NCBI GenBank assembly: GCA_045650705.1
Contig: JAZRRK010000021.1
Coordinates: 1 to 38,055, forward strand
DNA length: 38,055 nucleotides
Source of the DNA: UMGS1781 sp045650705
GTDB taxonomy: Bacteria; Bacillota; Clostridia; TANB77; CAG-508
Direction: 5' to 3'
In this document: positions 31,449 through 38,055 of the stretch, piece after piece
Layout: every line of letters begins with the position of its first letter
Position numbering within the stretch: the first letter of the stretch is position 1
Program-made: the position numbers and the translations under genes
Notes under the pieces: generated by a model
What the model was told of the DNA's origin: nothing
The model's input: only the letters and a program-made list of their open reading frames with translations
Databases searched by the model: none

Positions 31449-34148
31449 TTATTTAGAAATTATATGTTTACATCTTGGACAGATTCCATCTTCTACATGG
31501 TCTACGTAGTTCCAGCATCTTTCACATTTTTCTCCTGAATGTTTTACTACTTCTACTTCTTTTCCTTCATCTACATAAGTTATTTTTGAAACTATTAATA
31601 ATTGTCTTAAATTATCTCCTAGTTTTTCTTTAACTGTATTGTATTTTTCATCTAAATGAAGTTTTACTTCTGCTTCTAATCCTGCACCTATTACTTTTTC
31701 ATTACGTGCTACTTCTAATTCTCTATATATTATTTCTTTTAACTCAAAGAATTTTTCAAATAATTCAAGAACTTCTTGTTCGTCACTATATTTAACTACT
31801 TCTGGCATGTCTTCTAAATGTACACTCTTACCATTTGGACATAATAATGTATATACTTCTTCACTTGTGTATGGTAGTATTGGAGCAAGTAATCTTATTT
31901 CTCTACTTAATACATTGTATAATACTGTTTGAACACTTCTTCTTACTTTAGAATCTGCTTTTTCGATATATAATATATCTTTTGTGAAGTCTAAATAGAA
32001 GTTTGATAATGTAAATGATACGAAGTAGTTTACTAATTTATATACTTCTTGGAAGTTGTATCCATCATAATGTTTTAATGCGTCTTGTGTAAATTTGTTT
32101 AATTGAATCATCATGTACTTATCATACAATGGCATATCTTCATATTTTACAGAATCTGTTTCTGGATTAAAGTCTTTTAAGTTTCCTAACATGAATTTAT
32201 ATGTATTTCTAACTTTTCTATAACTTTCTTTTACTTGTTTAATTAGCTCATCACCAATTCTAACATCATCTGTATAGTCTACTGATGCAACCCATAATCT
32301 TAATATGTCTGCGCCATGTTCTTTAACTACATCTGCTGGTGATACTGTATTTCCTAAGCTCTTAGACATTTTTTGTCCTTTACCATCTAAAGTAAATCCG
32401 TGTGATACTAATTCCTTGTATGGAGCTTTACCATATACTGCAACACCTGTTATTAATGATGAATTGAACCATCCTCTATATTGGTCTGAACCTTCTAAGT
32501 ACATATCTGATGGATATTCTAATCCACGTTCTACTAGAACTCCTGTATGTGTTGAACCAGAATCGAACCATACGTCCATAATGTCTTCTTCTTTTGCGAA
32601 TTTTCCATTTGGACTTGCTGGGTTTTTATATCCTTCTGGCAATAAATCTTTTGCATCCTTTTCAAACCATATATTTGAACCGTGTTCTCTAAATAGTTTT
32701 GCTACGTGCATCATTACATCATAATCTAAGATTTCACTTCCATCTTCATTGTAGAAAATTGGAATTGGAACTCCCCATACACGTTGTCTTGATATACACC
32801 AATCTCCCCTATCTTTAATCATGTTGTATAATCTCTTTTTACCCCATTCTGTATGGAATTTAACGTTATTTTCTAATTCTTTTAATATATCTTCTCTAAC
32901 TTTTTCAATACTACAGAACCATTGTGGAGTTGCTCTAAAGATTACAGGTTTTTTTGTTCTCCAATCATGTGGATAAGAGTGAGTTATAAATTTAAGTTTT
33001 AGTAATACTCCTAATTCATCTAACCTTTGAGTTACTGCTTTATTAGCATCTTCAAAGAATAATCCTTGGAATTCTCCAGATTCTTCTGTAAGAACACCTT
33101 GGTCATTTACACCATTTATTAATCCTAAGTCATACTGTTTTCCTATTATAAAGTCATCTGCACCATATCCAGGAGCTATATGAACTAATCCTGTTCCTGC
33201 ATCTAATGTAACATGGAAACCAATTATTACTGGAGATACTCTGTCCATAAATACATGTTTATATTTTACTCCGTCAAACGATGTTCCTGATATTGTTTCT
33301 TTTACTTCATAATTTTCCCATCCAAATTCTTTAGCTAAAGATTCAACTAAATCATTTGCAACTATATATATTTTACCATTTACTTCTACTTTTGCATAAT
33401 CAAATTGTTCTCCTACTGCAATTCCTAAGTTCCCTGGTAATGTCCATGGAGTTGTTGTCCAGATTACTAGATTTTCTCCTGCTTTAACTTTATCATTTCC
33501 TTCTGCTACTGGGAATGCAACAAATATTGATGGATCTTTACGGTCTTTATATTCAATCTCTGCTTCTGCTAATGCTGATTCACTAGATGGACTCCAATAT
33601 ACTGGTTTCAATCCTTTGAATATTAATCCTTTTTTAGTCATTTCTGCAAATACTTCAATTTGTCTTGCCTCTACTTCTTTTTGTAACGTAATATATGGAT
33701 TCTCCCAATCTCCAATTACATTTAAAGATTTAAATCCTTCTTTTTGTTTTTCAACTTGTTCATAAGCATATTTTTCACATAATTCTCTGAATTCAGCTTT
33801 TCCCATACTCTTTCTGTCTACACCACTATTAGTTACCGCTTGTTCTATTGGTAAACCATGTGTATCCCAACCTGGAATATATGTAATATCATATCCTGCC
33901 ATCATTTTATATCTGTTAATAAAATCTTTTATAATTTTATTCATAGCATGACCAATATGTATGCTTCCGTTAGCATAAGGTGGTCCGTCATGTAAAACAA
34001 ATGGTTTTCTTCCTTTATTTTTTTCTTTTACTTTAAAGTACAAATCCATTTCATCCCATTTTTCTCTTTGTACTTTTTCGTTTTCTGGTAAATTTCCGCG
34101 CATCTGAAAACTTGTTTCTGGCATTAATAATGTGTCTTTATAATTCAT
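31449..34148 (-). CDS. ileS: Isoleucyl-tRNA synthetase
   Basis: About 899 aa. Class I motifs: PYANGSIHIGHAMNK (HIGH) near residue 55 and GQKMSKSLGNTVSPAD (KMSKS) near 585. Editing domain between them (WTTTPWTLPGNLGIAVG; GTGLVHIAPGYGADDF). C-terminal zinc motif CERCWNY ... CPRCKH. The zinc-bearing bacterial type is the mupirocin-sensitive form in general. The start at 34148 follows GAGGGAGAG; a 16-residue longer frame overlaps the promoter. No T-box is visible in the short leader. Confidence 0.98.
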   Translation of the reverse strand: MNYKDTLLMPETSFQMRGNLPENEKVQREKWDEMDLYFKVKEKNKGRKPFVLHDGPPYANGSIHIGHAMNKIIKDFINRYKMMAGYDITYIPGWDTHGLPIEQAVTNSGVDRKSMGKAEFRELCEKYAYEQVEKQKEGFKSLNVIGDWENPYITLQKEVEARQIEVFAEMTKKGLIFKGLKPVYWSPSSESALAEAEIEYKDRKDPSIFVAFPVAEGNDKVKAGENLVIWTTTPWTLPGNLGIAVGEQFDYAKVEVNGKIYIVANDLVESLAKEFGWENYEVKETISGTSFDGVKYKHVFMDRVSPVIIGFHVTLDAGTGLVHIAPGYGADDFIIGKQYDLGLINGVNDQGVLTEESGEFQGLFFEDANKAVTQRLDELGVLLKLKFITHSYPHDWRTKKPVIFRATPQWFCSIEKVREDILKELENNVKFHTEWGKKRLYNMIKDRGDWCISRQRVWGVPIPIFYNEDGSEILDYDVMMHVAKLFREHGSNIWFEKDAKDLLPEGYKNPASPNGKFAKEEDIMDVWFDSGSTHTGVLVERGLEYPSDMYLEGSDQYRGWFNSSLITGVAVYGKAPYKELVSHGFTLDGKGQKMSKSLGNTVSPADVVKEHGADILRLWVASVDYTDDVRIGDELIKQVKESYRKVRNTYKFMLGNLKDFNPETDSVKYEDMPLYDKYMMIQLNKFTQDALKHYDGYNFQEVYKLVNYFVSFTLSNFYLDFTKDILYIEKADSKVRRSVQTVLYNVLSREIRLLAPILPYTSEEVYTLLCPNGKSVHLEDMPEVVKYSDEQEVLELFEKFFELKEIIYRELEVARNEKVIGAGLEAEVKLHLDEKYNTVKEKLGDNLRQLLIVSKITYVDEGKEVEVVKHSGEKCERCWNYVDHVEDGICPRCKHIISK

Positions 34149-34186
34149 ACAACTCTCCCTCTTTCTTGTTTTCAATAATCTTAAAT

Positions 34187-34215
34187 ATATTATCACATTC
34201 TTTACATAATAGCAA
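34187..34215 (-). promoter_or_regulatory. Promoter of ileS
   Basis: TTGCTA-17-TAATAT on the minus strand, about 39 bases before the start codon, leaving no room for a T-box. Confidence 0.8.
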
Positions 34216-34259
34216 GAATTTCCTGAGAAAATTTTAAGAAAATTATATTATAAAAAGCA

Positions 34260-34288
34260 TTGTATGAAATATAATGTTATGATAAAAT
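34260..34288 (+). promoter_or_regulatory. Promoter of the superoxide reductase gene
   Basis: TTGTAT-17-TAAAAT with an extended TGA, divergent from the ileS promoter. Confidence 0.78.
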
Positions 34289-34310
34289 ATGCACATAAGG
34301 AGGATTTGTT

Positions 34311-34691
34311 ATGAAAGAAAATGTAAGATTTTATATATGCCCAATTTGTGGCAATGTGATTGGATTAATTGATGGAGATATAAACCATATCAAATGTTGT
34401 GGTAAACCAATGGAACTAATGTCTGCTAATTCTACTGATGCAGCAACTGAAAAACATGTTCCAGTTTGGGAAAAAGTTGATGGGGAAATTGTTGTAAAAG
34501 TAGGAGAAGTAGAGCATCCAATGGAAAAAGACCATTATATTATGTGGATTGCTCAAGTATCTGATAATAGAACAACTAGAGTAAGACTGTTTCCAGAGCA
34601 ATCTACTGAAACAAGATTTCCATATATAAAAAATTCTATAATATATGCTTATTGCAATAAACATGGTTTATGGAAAACAGAGGTAAAATAA
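34311..34691 (+). CDS. Superoxide reductase (desulfoferrodoxin type)
   Basis: 126 aa. The N-terminal desulforedoxin part has CPIC and CCGKPM, the four Cys of iron centre I. The catalytic domain has the centre II ligands: His in EKHVPVW, His in EHPM, His in DHYIMW, and Cys and His in CNKHGLWK. It reduces superoxide to peroxide, which rubrerythrin then removes; the two genes are close. Ribosome site AAGGAGG. Confidence 0.96.
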   Translation: MKENVRFYICPICGNVIGLIDGDINHIKCCGKPMELMSANSTDAATEKHVPVWEKVDGEIVVKVGEVEHPMEKDHYIMWIAQVSDNRTTRVRLFPEQSTETRFPYIKNSIIYAYCNKHGLWKTEVK

Positions 34692-34705
34692 GTTGAATTA
34701 TATCT

Positions 34706-34733
34706 CAGGCTAGTAATTTCTAGCCTTTTTCTT
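34706..34733 (+). terminator. Terminator of the superoxide reductase gene
   Basis: AGGCTAG pairs with CTAGCCT around a short loop, followed by TTTTTC. It lies between convergent genes. Confidence 0.75.
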
Positions 34734-34754
34734 TTGCTAGTATTTTTTATACAA

Positions 34755-35073
34755 CTAAATAAGTTCTATATAATTTTGATACCCATAGAAAATATGTAAG
34801 ATATTAACTTGTCCGTTTATTAGAATTAATTTCATAGATTATAATATAATTATCGATAATAAGTTTTCTTAGATTATTTTTATTAGAAACGAAAATTTTA
34901 GAAAATCGTTCTGGAAAATATGTTAAACTGAAAATAGATTTTTTAACTTTTTTATTGAATTTATTTGCTATACTCGAGACTTTTAAATTATGTACCATAT
35001 AATTTAAAATTTTATCCAGCTCTTTTGCAAATGTAGGAGTAATATTGATTGAATATTTAAGAATCAAATCCAT
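34755..35073 (-). CDS. RelE/ParE-family toxin, requiring a +1 frameshift at CGG
   Basis: The zero frame gives MDLILKYSINITPTFAKELD, FPERFSKIF, LRKLIIDNYIIIYEINSNK, then CGG, ACA, AGT and TAA at 34804. Skipping the C at 34815 gives GQVNILHIFYGYQNYIELI and a stop at 34755, for 105 residues. The shifted end is the usual last strand and tail of RelE/ParE toxins (a strand, then HGxRxY). The start at 35073 overlaps the antitoxin end by 17 bases and follows GGAGG. Toxins of this fold cleave mRNA on the ribosome or poison gyrase; which one applies cannot be told here. Confidence 0.87.
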
Positions 35074-35401
35074 ATTTCTCCTCCATTTCTCTAAAGAAAC
35101 TTTCTGCTGGTATTGTTTTCCCTTGAGCAACTTCTTCTTCTGCTTTTTTTAAGTGTTCTAAAATATCTTTTTTAAATTCTTCAATGCTAGAAAAACGTTT
35201 TTCAAAATGTTTTTCTATAAGAGCTTCAATTTTCTTTTCATTATACTCATTACTCATCTCTTCGTAAGCCTCGTTACTTAGTACAACTAAATCATTGCTT
35301 CCGTTTTTAGTAATATATACTGGTTCACGGGTATTATGACAGATTTTAGAAATTTCATTGTATTTATTTCTTAAATCTGCACTTGGCCTAATATATGCCA
35401 T
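35057..35401 (-). CDS. Phd/YefM-family antitoxin
   Basis: 114 aa. The N-terminus IRPSADLRNKYNEISKICHN then EPVYITKNGSNDLVVLSNEA is the DNA-binding Phd/YefM fold. The C-terminal half is helical, charged and disordered-looking, as expected for the toxin-wrapping part. It precedes and overlaps its toxin. A palindrome within its promoter suggests the usual autorepression. Confidence 0.93.
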   Translation of the reverse strand: MAYIRPSADLRNKYNEISKICHNTREPVYITKNGSNDLVVLSNEAYEEMSNEYNEKKIEALIEKHFEKRFSSIEEFKKDILEHLKKAEEEVAQGKTIPAESFFREMEEKYGFDS

Positions 35402-35430
35402 ATCACCACATTCCTTCCTAAATTATATTT

Positions 35431-35469
35431 TTGTATACAAATTATACATGAATTATGATATGTTTTCAA
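35431..35469 (-). promoter_or_regulatory. Toxin-antitoxin promoter with overlapping palindrome
   Basis: TTGAAA-17-TATAAT on the minus strand, directly followed by the perfect palindrome TTGTATACAA (35431-35440), a likely operator for the antitoxin. Confidence 0.83.
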
Positions 35470-35498
35470 GGGTTATTACTCAATTCATATTATTTTTT

Positions 35499-35530
35499 AA
35501 AAATTAAATCCAGTGGCTAGACTGGATTTT
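35499..35530 (-). terminator. Terminator of the gene at 35532
   Basis: AAATCCAGT pairs with ACTGGATTT around CTAGCC, followed by AATTTTT on the minus strand. Confidence 0.83.
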
Positions 35531-35531
35531 T

Positions 35532-35822
35532 TCATAATTTCAACTGTTCTGCTATGTCTACTAAAATGTCGTAGCACTGGGCACAACTTTCTTCATGTAC
35601 TGTAAAGTGATAAGTTTTATTTCCTACTGTAACGTGGCAATGAAGAGTTTCTGCAGGTAGCTGTAACCCACATGTATCAAATGGAAAACAATCATCTCGG
35701 ATTGCATCTGCAACATCATTAAGTGTTACTTTTTTTACTGCCTTTAAATAGACATCCATTACTTTCTTTTCATCATCAGAAGCTGAGATAATAAATCTAC
35801 CATCTCTGGATTTAGTTTTCAT
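35532..35822 (-). CDS. Conserved-looking small protein of unknown function (96 aa)
   Basis: A soluble protein with the start KTKSRDGRFIISASDDEKKV, a central segment DDCFPFDTCGLQLPAETLHC and an end HEESCAQCYDILVDIAEQL. Five Cys, two of them as CAQC, and several His suggest metal binding or a redox role, but this is inference. Ribosome site AGGAG precedes the ATG. It has its own terminator. No family is recognised. Confidence 0.75.
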   Translation of the reverse strand: MKTKSRDGRFIISASDDEKKVMDVYLKAVKKVTLNDVADAIRDDCFPFDTCGLQLPAETLHCHVTVGNKTYHFTVHEESCAQCYDILVDIAEQLKL

Positions 35823-35942
35823 ATTTATGTCTCCTAATTTATGATTTGCTAAATGCTTAAACTGCTAGCCCAGCTTAAATACTAAATTATTATATCATAA
35901 ATTTATGTAAAACACAACTGAATTATATCTACATAAAATATC

Positions 35943-35978
35943 AAACCACCTTTGGATTTTTCCATTGGTGGTTTTGTT
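35943..35978 (-). terminator. Terminator of ftsH
   Basis: AAACCACC pairs with GGTGGTTT, with an inner TGGA/TCCA pairing, followed by a T-rich tail on the minus strand. Confidence 0.85.
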
Positions 35979-35979
35979 T

Positions 35980-37782
35980 CTAATCTTTAAATATTTCAGC
36001 GAATTCTTCGCCATCTATTTTTTCTTTTTCTAGTAATATATTTGCTACTGTATGCAATTTATCACTATGAATTGTTAATATTTCTTTTGCTTTATTGTAT
36101 GCTGTATCAATTATTCTCTTTACTTCTTCATCTATTTTTGCTGAAGTTTCTTCACTGAAGTTTCTTGTTTGTGTCCAATCTCTTCCTAAGAAAACTTCCT
36201 CTTGGCCTGAACCAAATGTTATTGTTCCTAACTTGTCGCTCATACCATATTTGGTTACCATATCTCTTGCTATTTTAGATGCTCTTTCTATATCATTACT
36301 TGCTCCTGTAGATATATCATCTAATACTATACTTTCTGCAACTCTTCCACCTAATAACGATATTATTGATTCTTCCATTTCTATTTTTGACATAAAGTTT
36401 TTGTCTTCATCTGGTCTATACATTGTATATCCACCAGCCATACCTCTTGGAACTATTGATATTTGATGTACTATATCTTGTGTTGGTAAATAATGGCTTA
36501 CTACCGCATGACCTGCTTCGTGGAAAGCTACCAATTTATTTTCTTTGTCGCTTCTTACTCTGCTTCTCTTTTCAGGTCCCATTGTTACTTTTATCATTGC
36601 ATCTTCTACTTCTTGCATATTTATTTCTGTTTTATTTCTTCTTGCCGCTAAAAGTGATGCTTCATTCATTACATTTTCTAAGTCTGCACCTGAGAAGCCA
36701 GCTGTATTTTTTGCTATTACTTTTAAGTCTACATCTTCTCCTAATTTCTTCTGTCTGCTATGAACTTCTAGAATTTCTTCTCTTGCTTTTACATCTGGAG
36801 CTGATACTACAATTTGTCTATCGAATCTTCCTGGTCTTAATAAAGCTTTATCTAATACGTCTGGTCTATTTGTTGCTGCTAATACTATTACACCTTCATT
36901 AGCTGCAAATCCATCCATCTCAACTAATAATTGGTTTAGTGTTTGCTCTCTTTCATCGTGTCCTCCTCCTAAACCTGCTCCTCTTTGACGTCCAACTGCA
37001 TCTATCTCATCAATAAATACTATACATGGTGCATTTTTCTTTGCTTGGTCAAATAAATCTCTAACTCTTGATGCTCCTACACCAACAAACATTTCTACAA
37101 AGTCTGAACCACTTATTATAAAGAATGGAACTCCTGCTTCTCCTGCAACTGCTTTTGCTAGAAGTGTTTTACCTGTTCCTGGGTGTCCTACTAATAATAC
37201 ACCTTTTGGAATTCTAGCCCCCATATCTGTAAATTTTTTTGGAGATTTTAAGAATTCTACTATTTCTTGTAGTTCTTCTTTTTCTTCATCCACTCCTGCT
37301 ACATCTTTAAATGTAACTTTACCTTTTTCTGTTGTATTCATTACTCTTGCTCTACTTTTTCCAAAAGTCATTGTTTTATTGTTTCCACCTTGTGAACCAC
37401 TTGTTAGTAAGAACCAGAATATAAAGAATACTATTACTATTGCAAATGGTGATAATAAGCTAAGTACAGTTATCCATGCAGATTCTGACTTTTCTTCAAA
37501 TGTAAAGCTTTGTCTTGCTAAGTCATCATTTATTTCTGACATAAAACTATCTATACTTGGTATATTTACTTCTTTTTGTATTTCATTATTTTTTAATTTA
37601 ACATATGCCTTATTACCATCAGCTTGAAGCTCTATTTTCTCTACTTTTGAATTATTGATAGCAACTATTAATTCATCATATGACATTTTTGTTTCTGCAT
37701 TTTCAAGTATAGCTGATATTAATATTATGCTGACTATTCCTATTATTAGCCACATAACTATTGTCCTCAGATTATTTTTCAT
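35980..37782 (-). CDS. ftsH: ATP-dependent zinc metalloprotease FtsH
   Basis: 600 aa. Two membrane helices (near residues 8-28 and 108-130) flank an extracytoplasmic segment. AAA+ domain: Walker A LLVGHPGTGKTLLAKA (His where Pro is usual), Walker B CIVFIDEIDAVGRQRG, second region ATNRPDVLDKALLRPGRFDR. Protease domain: zinc motif HEAGHAVVSH and a later Asp ligand region. It degrades misfolded membrane proteins and regulators. It follows the tilS end, the usual order. Confidence 0.98.
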   Translation of the reverse strand: MKNNLRTIVMWLIIGIVSIILISAILENAETKMSYDELIVAINNSKVEKIELQADGNKAYVKLKNNEIQKEVNIPSIDSFMSEINDDLARQSFTFEEKSESAWITVLSLLSPFAIVIVFFIFWFLLTSGSQGGNNKTMTFGKSRARVMNTTEKGKVTFKDVAGVDEEKEELQEIVEFLKSPKKFTDMGARIPKGVLLVGHPGTGKTLLAKAVAGEAGVPFFIISGSDFVEMFVGVGASRVRDLFDQAKKNAPCIVFIDEIDAVGRQRGAGLGGGHDEREQTLNQLLVEMDGFAANEGVIVLAATNRPDVLDKALLRPGRFDRQIVVSAPDVKAREEILEVHSRQKKLGEDVDLKVIAKNTAGFSGADLENVMNEASLLAARRNKTEINMQEVEDAMIKVTMGPEKRSRVRSDKENKLVAFHEAGHAVVSHYLPTQDIVHQISIVPRGMAGGYTMYRPDEDKNFMSKIEMEESIISLLGGRVAESIVLDDISTGASNDIERASKIARDMVTKYGMSDKLGTITFGSGQEEVFLGRDWTQTRNFSEETSAKIDEEVKRIIDTAYNKAKEILTIHSDKLHTVANILLEKEKIDGEEFAEIFKD

Positions 37783-37854
37783 ATTTTTACCTTCCTTTTC
37801 TCTTGTTTATTTCATAAATATAACATACATATTCTCTAATTTCAATATTTTATT

Positions 37855-38055
37855 TTAAGTTTTTAGAAAATATATTTTTCCTCTATTTAAGTACACTTTT
37901 ATATCTTTTATTGGCTTTATATATTTATTACCAATATTTTTTGAACACATTTTTATTATATCATCAATATTTATCTTCTCTACACCATTAGTTGTTTTTA
38001 AAACCTCATTTATAGTATATAGTATTACTCTTCTTTTTATTACTAATTCTAAATT
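37855..38055 (-). CDS. tilS: tRNA(Ile)-lysidine synthetase TilS, C-terminal part
   Basis: The frame enters from the window edge and ends at 37855; 66 residues are visible. LVIKRRVILYTINEVLKTTN and VEKINIDDIIKMCSKN resemble the TilS helical domain, followed by PIKDIKVYLNRGKIYF. The N-terminal ATP-PPase part lies outside the window. Position directly before ftsH supports the call. TilS converts C34 of a tRNA-Ile to lysidine. The C-terminus seems short for the family. Confidence 0.7.
   Translation of the reverse strand, partial: NLELVIKRRVILYTINEVLKTTNGVEKINIDDIIKMCSKNIGNKYIKPIKDIKVYLNRGKIYFLKT

Noticed and set aside
34149..34310. T-box riboswitch before ileS
   Set aside because: The promoter lies about 40 bases from the start, leaving no space, and no AGGGTGGNACCGCG-like core is present.
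3186..35073. The five frameshifts as ordinary sequencing or assembly errors
   Set aside because: Typical errors are length changes in homopolymers. Here the extra base is always a C directly before a GGN codon, never in a run, and CGG is otherwise absent in frame. Raw reads would still be needed to exclude a systematic artefact.
3186..35073. CGG reassigned as a sense codon for another amino acid
   Set aside because: Reading CGG as any triplet keeps the zero frame, which stops within zero to seven codons at all five sites and loses the conserved endings.

Overview
The window is AT-rich, gene-dense chromosomal DNA of a spore-forming, anaerobic, low-GC Gram-positive bacterium, most likely an uncultured gut member of the Clostridia. 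Evidence: ftsA-ftsZ-spoIIGA-sigE in the classic Firmicute order, strong AGGAGG ribosome sites, a DnaD/DnaI pair, an L10 leader, and an oxygen-defence set (PerR-like regulator, rubrerythrin, superoxide reductase).

Layout. 1-660: accessory tail with two overlapping genes, one running off the edge, next to an initiator tRNA. 1162-3138: secreted GH25-LysM lysozyme, a small membrane protein and an MgtC-family protein. 3186-7351: sigE, spoIIGA, ftsZ, ftsA (minus strand). 7792-10967: membrane or secreted proteins of unknown role and a 22-codon micro-gene. 11098-15231: rplS, trmD, rimM, khpA, rpsP, ffh, ylxM. 15375-16803: a small exported protein and three paralogous zinc-ribbon cassettes sharing a structured leader. 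16840-19516: ABC-F ATPase and CorA. 19755-23441: rplL, rplJ, rplA, rplK, nusG, secE, rpmG. 23617-27238: ECF sigma factor and a giant partner protein. 27409-29864: XRE regulator, DnaD, DnaI. 30167-34691: rbr, perR, ileS, superoxide reductase. 34755-35401: a toxin-antitoxin pair. 35532-38055: a small unknown, ftsH and the end of tilS.

Main discovery. Five genes (sigE, the gene at 7792, trmD, the XRE regulator at 27409, the RelE/ParE toxin at 34755) each need exactly one +1 frameshift to be full length. At every site the zero-frame codon is CGG, and the restored frame skips its C and reads GGN (Gly): CTA-C-GGT, ATG-C-GGT, TCA-C-GGT, TCT-C-GGA, AAA-C-GGA. By eye I found no other in-frame CGG in the roughly ten thousand codons of the window, so CGG is never seen as an ordinary arginine codon here. 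In trmD and sigE the restored reading gives the family's conserved C-terminus, and at three sites the restored residue is a family-conserved Gly. This points to CGG being an unassigned or specialised codon that drives a +1 shift (or a CGGN four-base codon), rather than to random errors. TrmD makes m1G37, the tRNA modification that guards the reading frame, so its own CGG site is especially provocative.

Other notable items: an exact WalR-type box upstream of the ftsA promoter; a family of four hairpin repeats placed at stop codons, two of them inside the ribosomal protein operon; a G-quadruplex motif after sigE; a 23-bp Fur-type palindrome in front of perR; and a His/Asp-rich tail on SecE.
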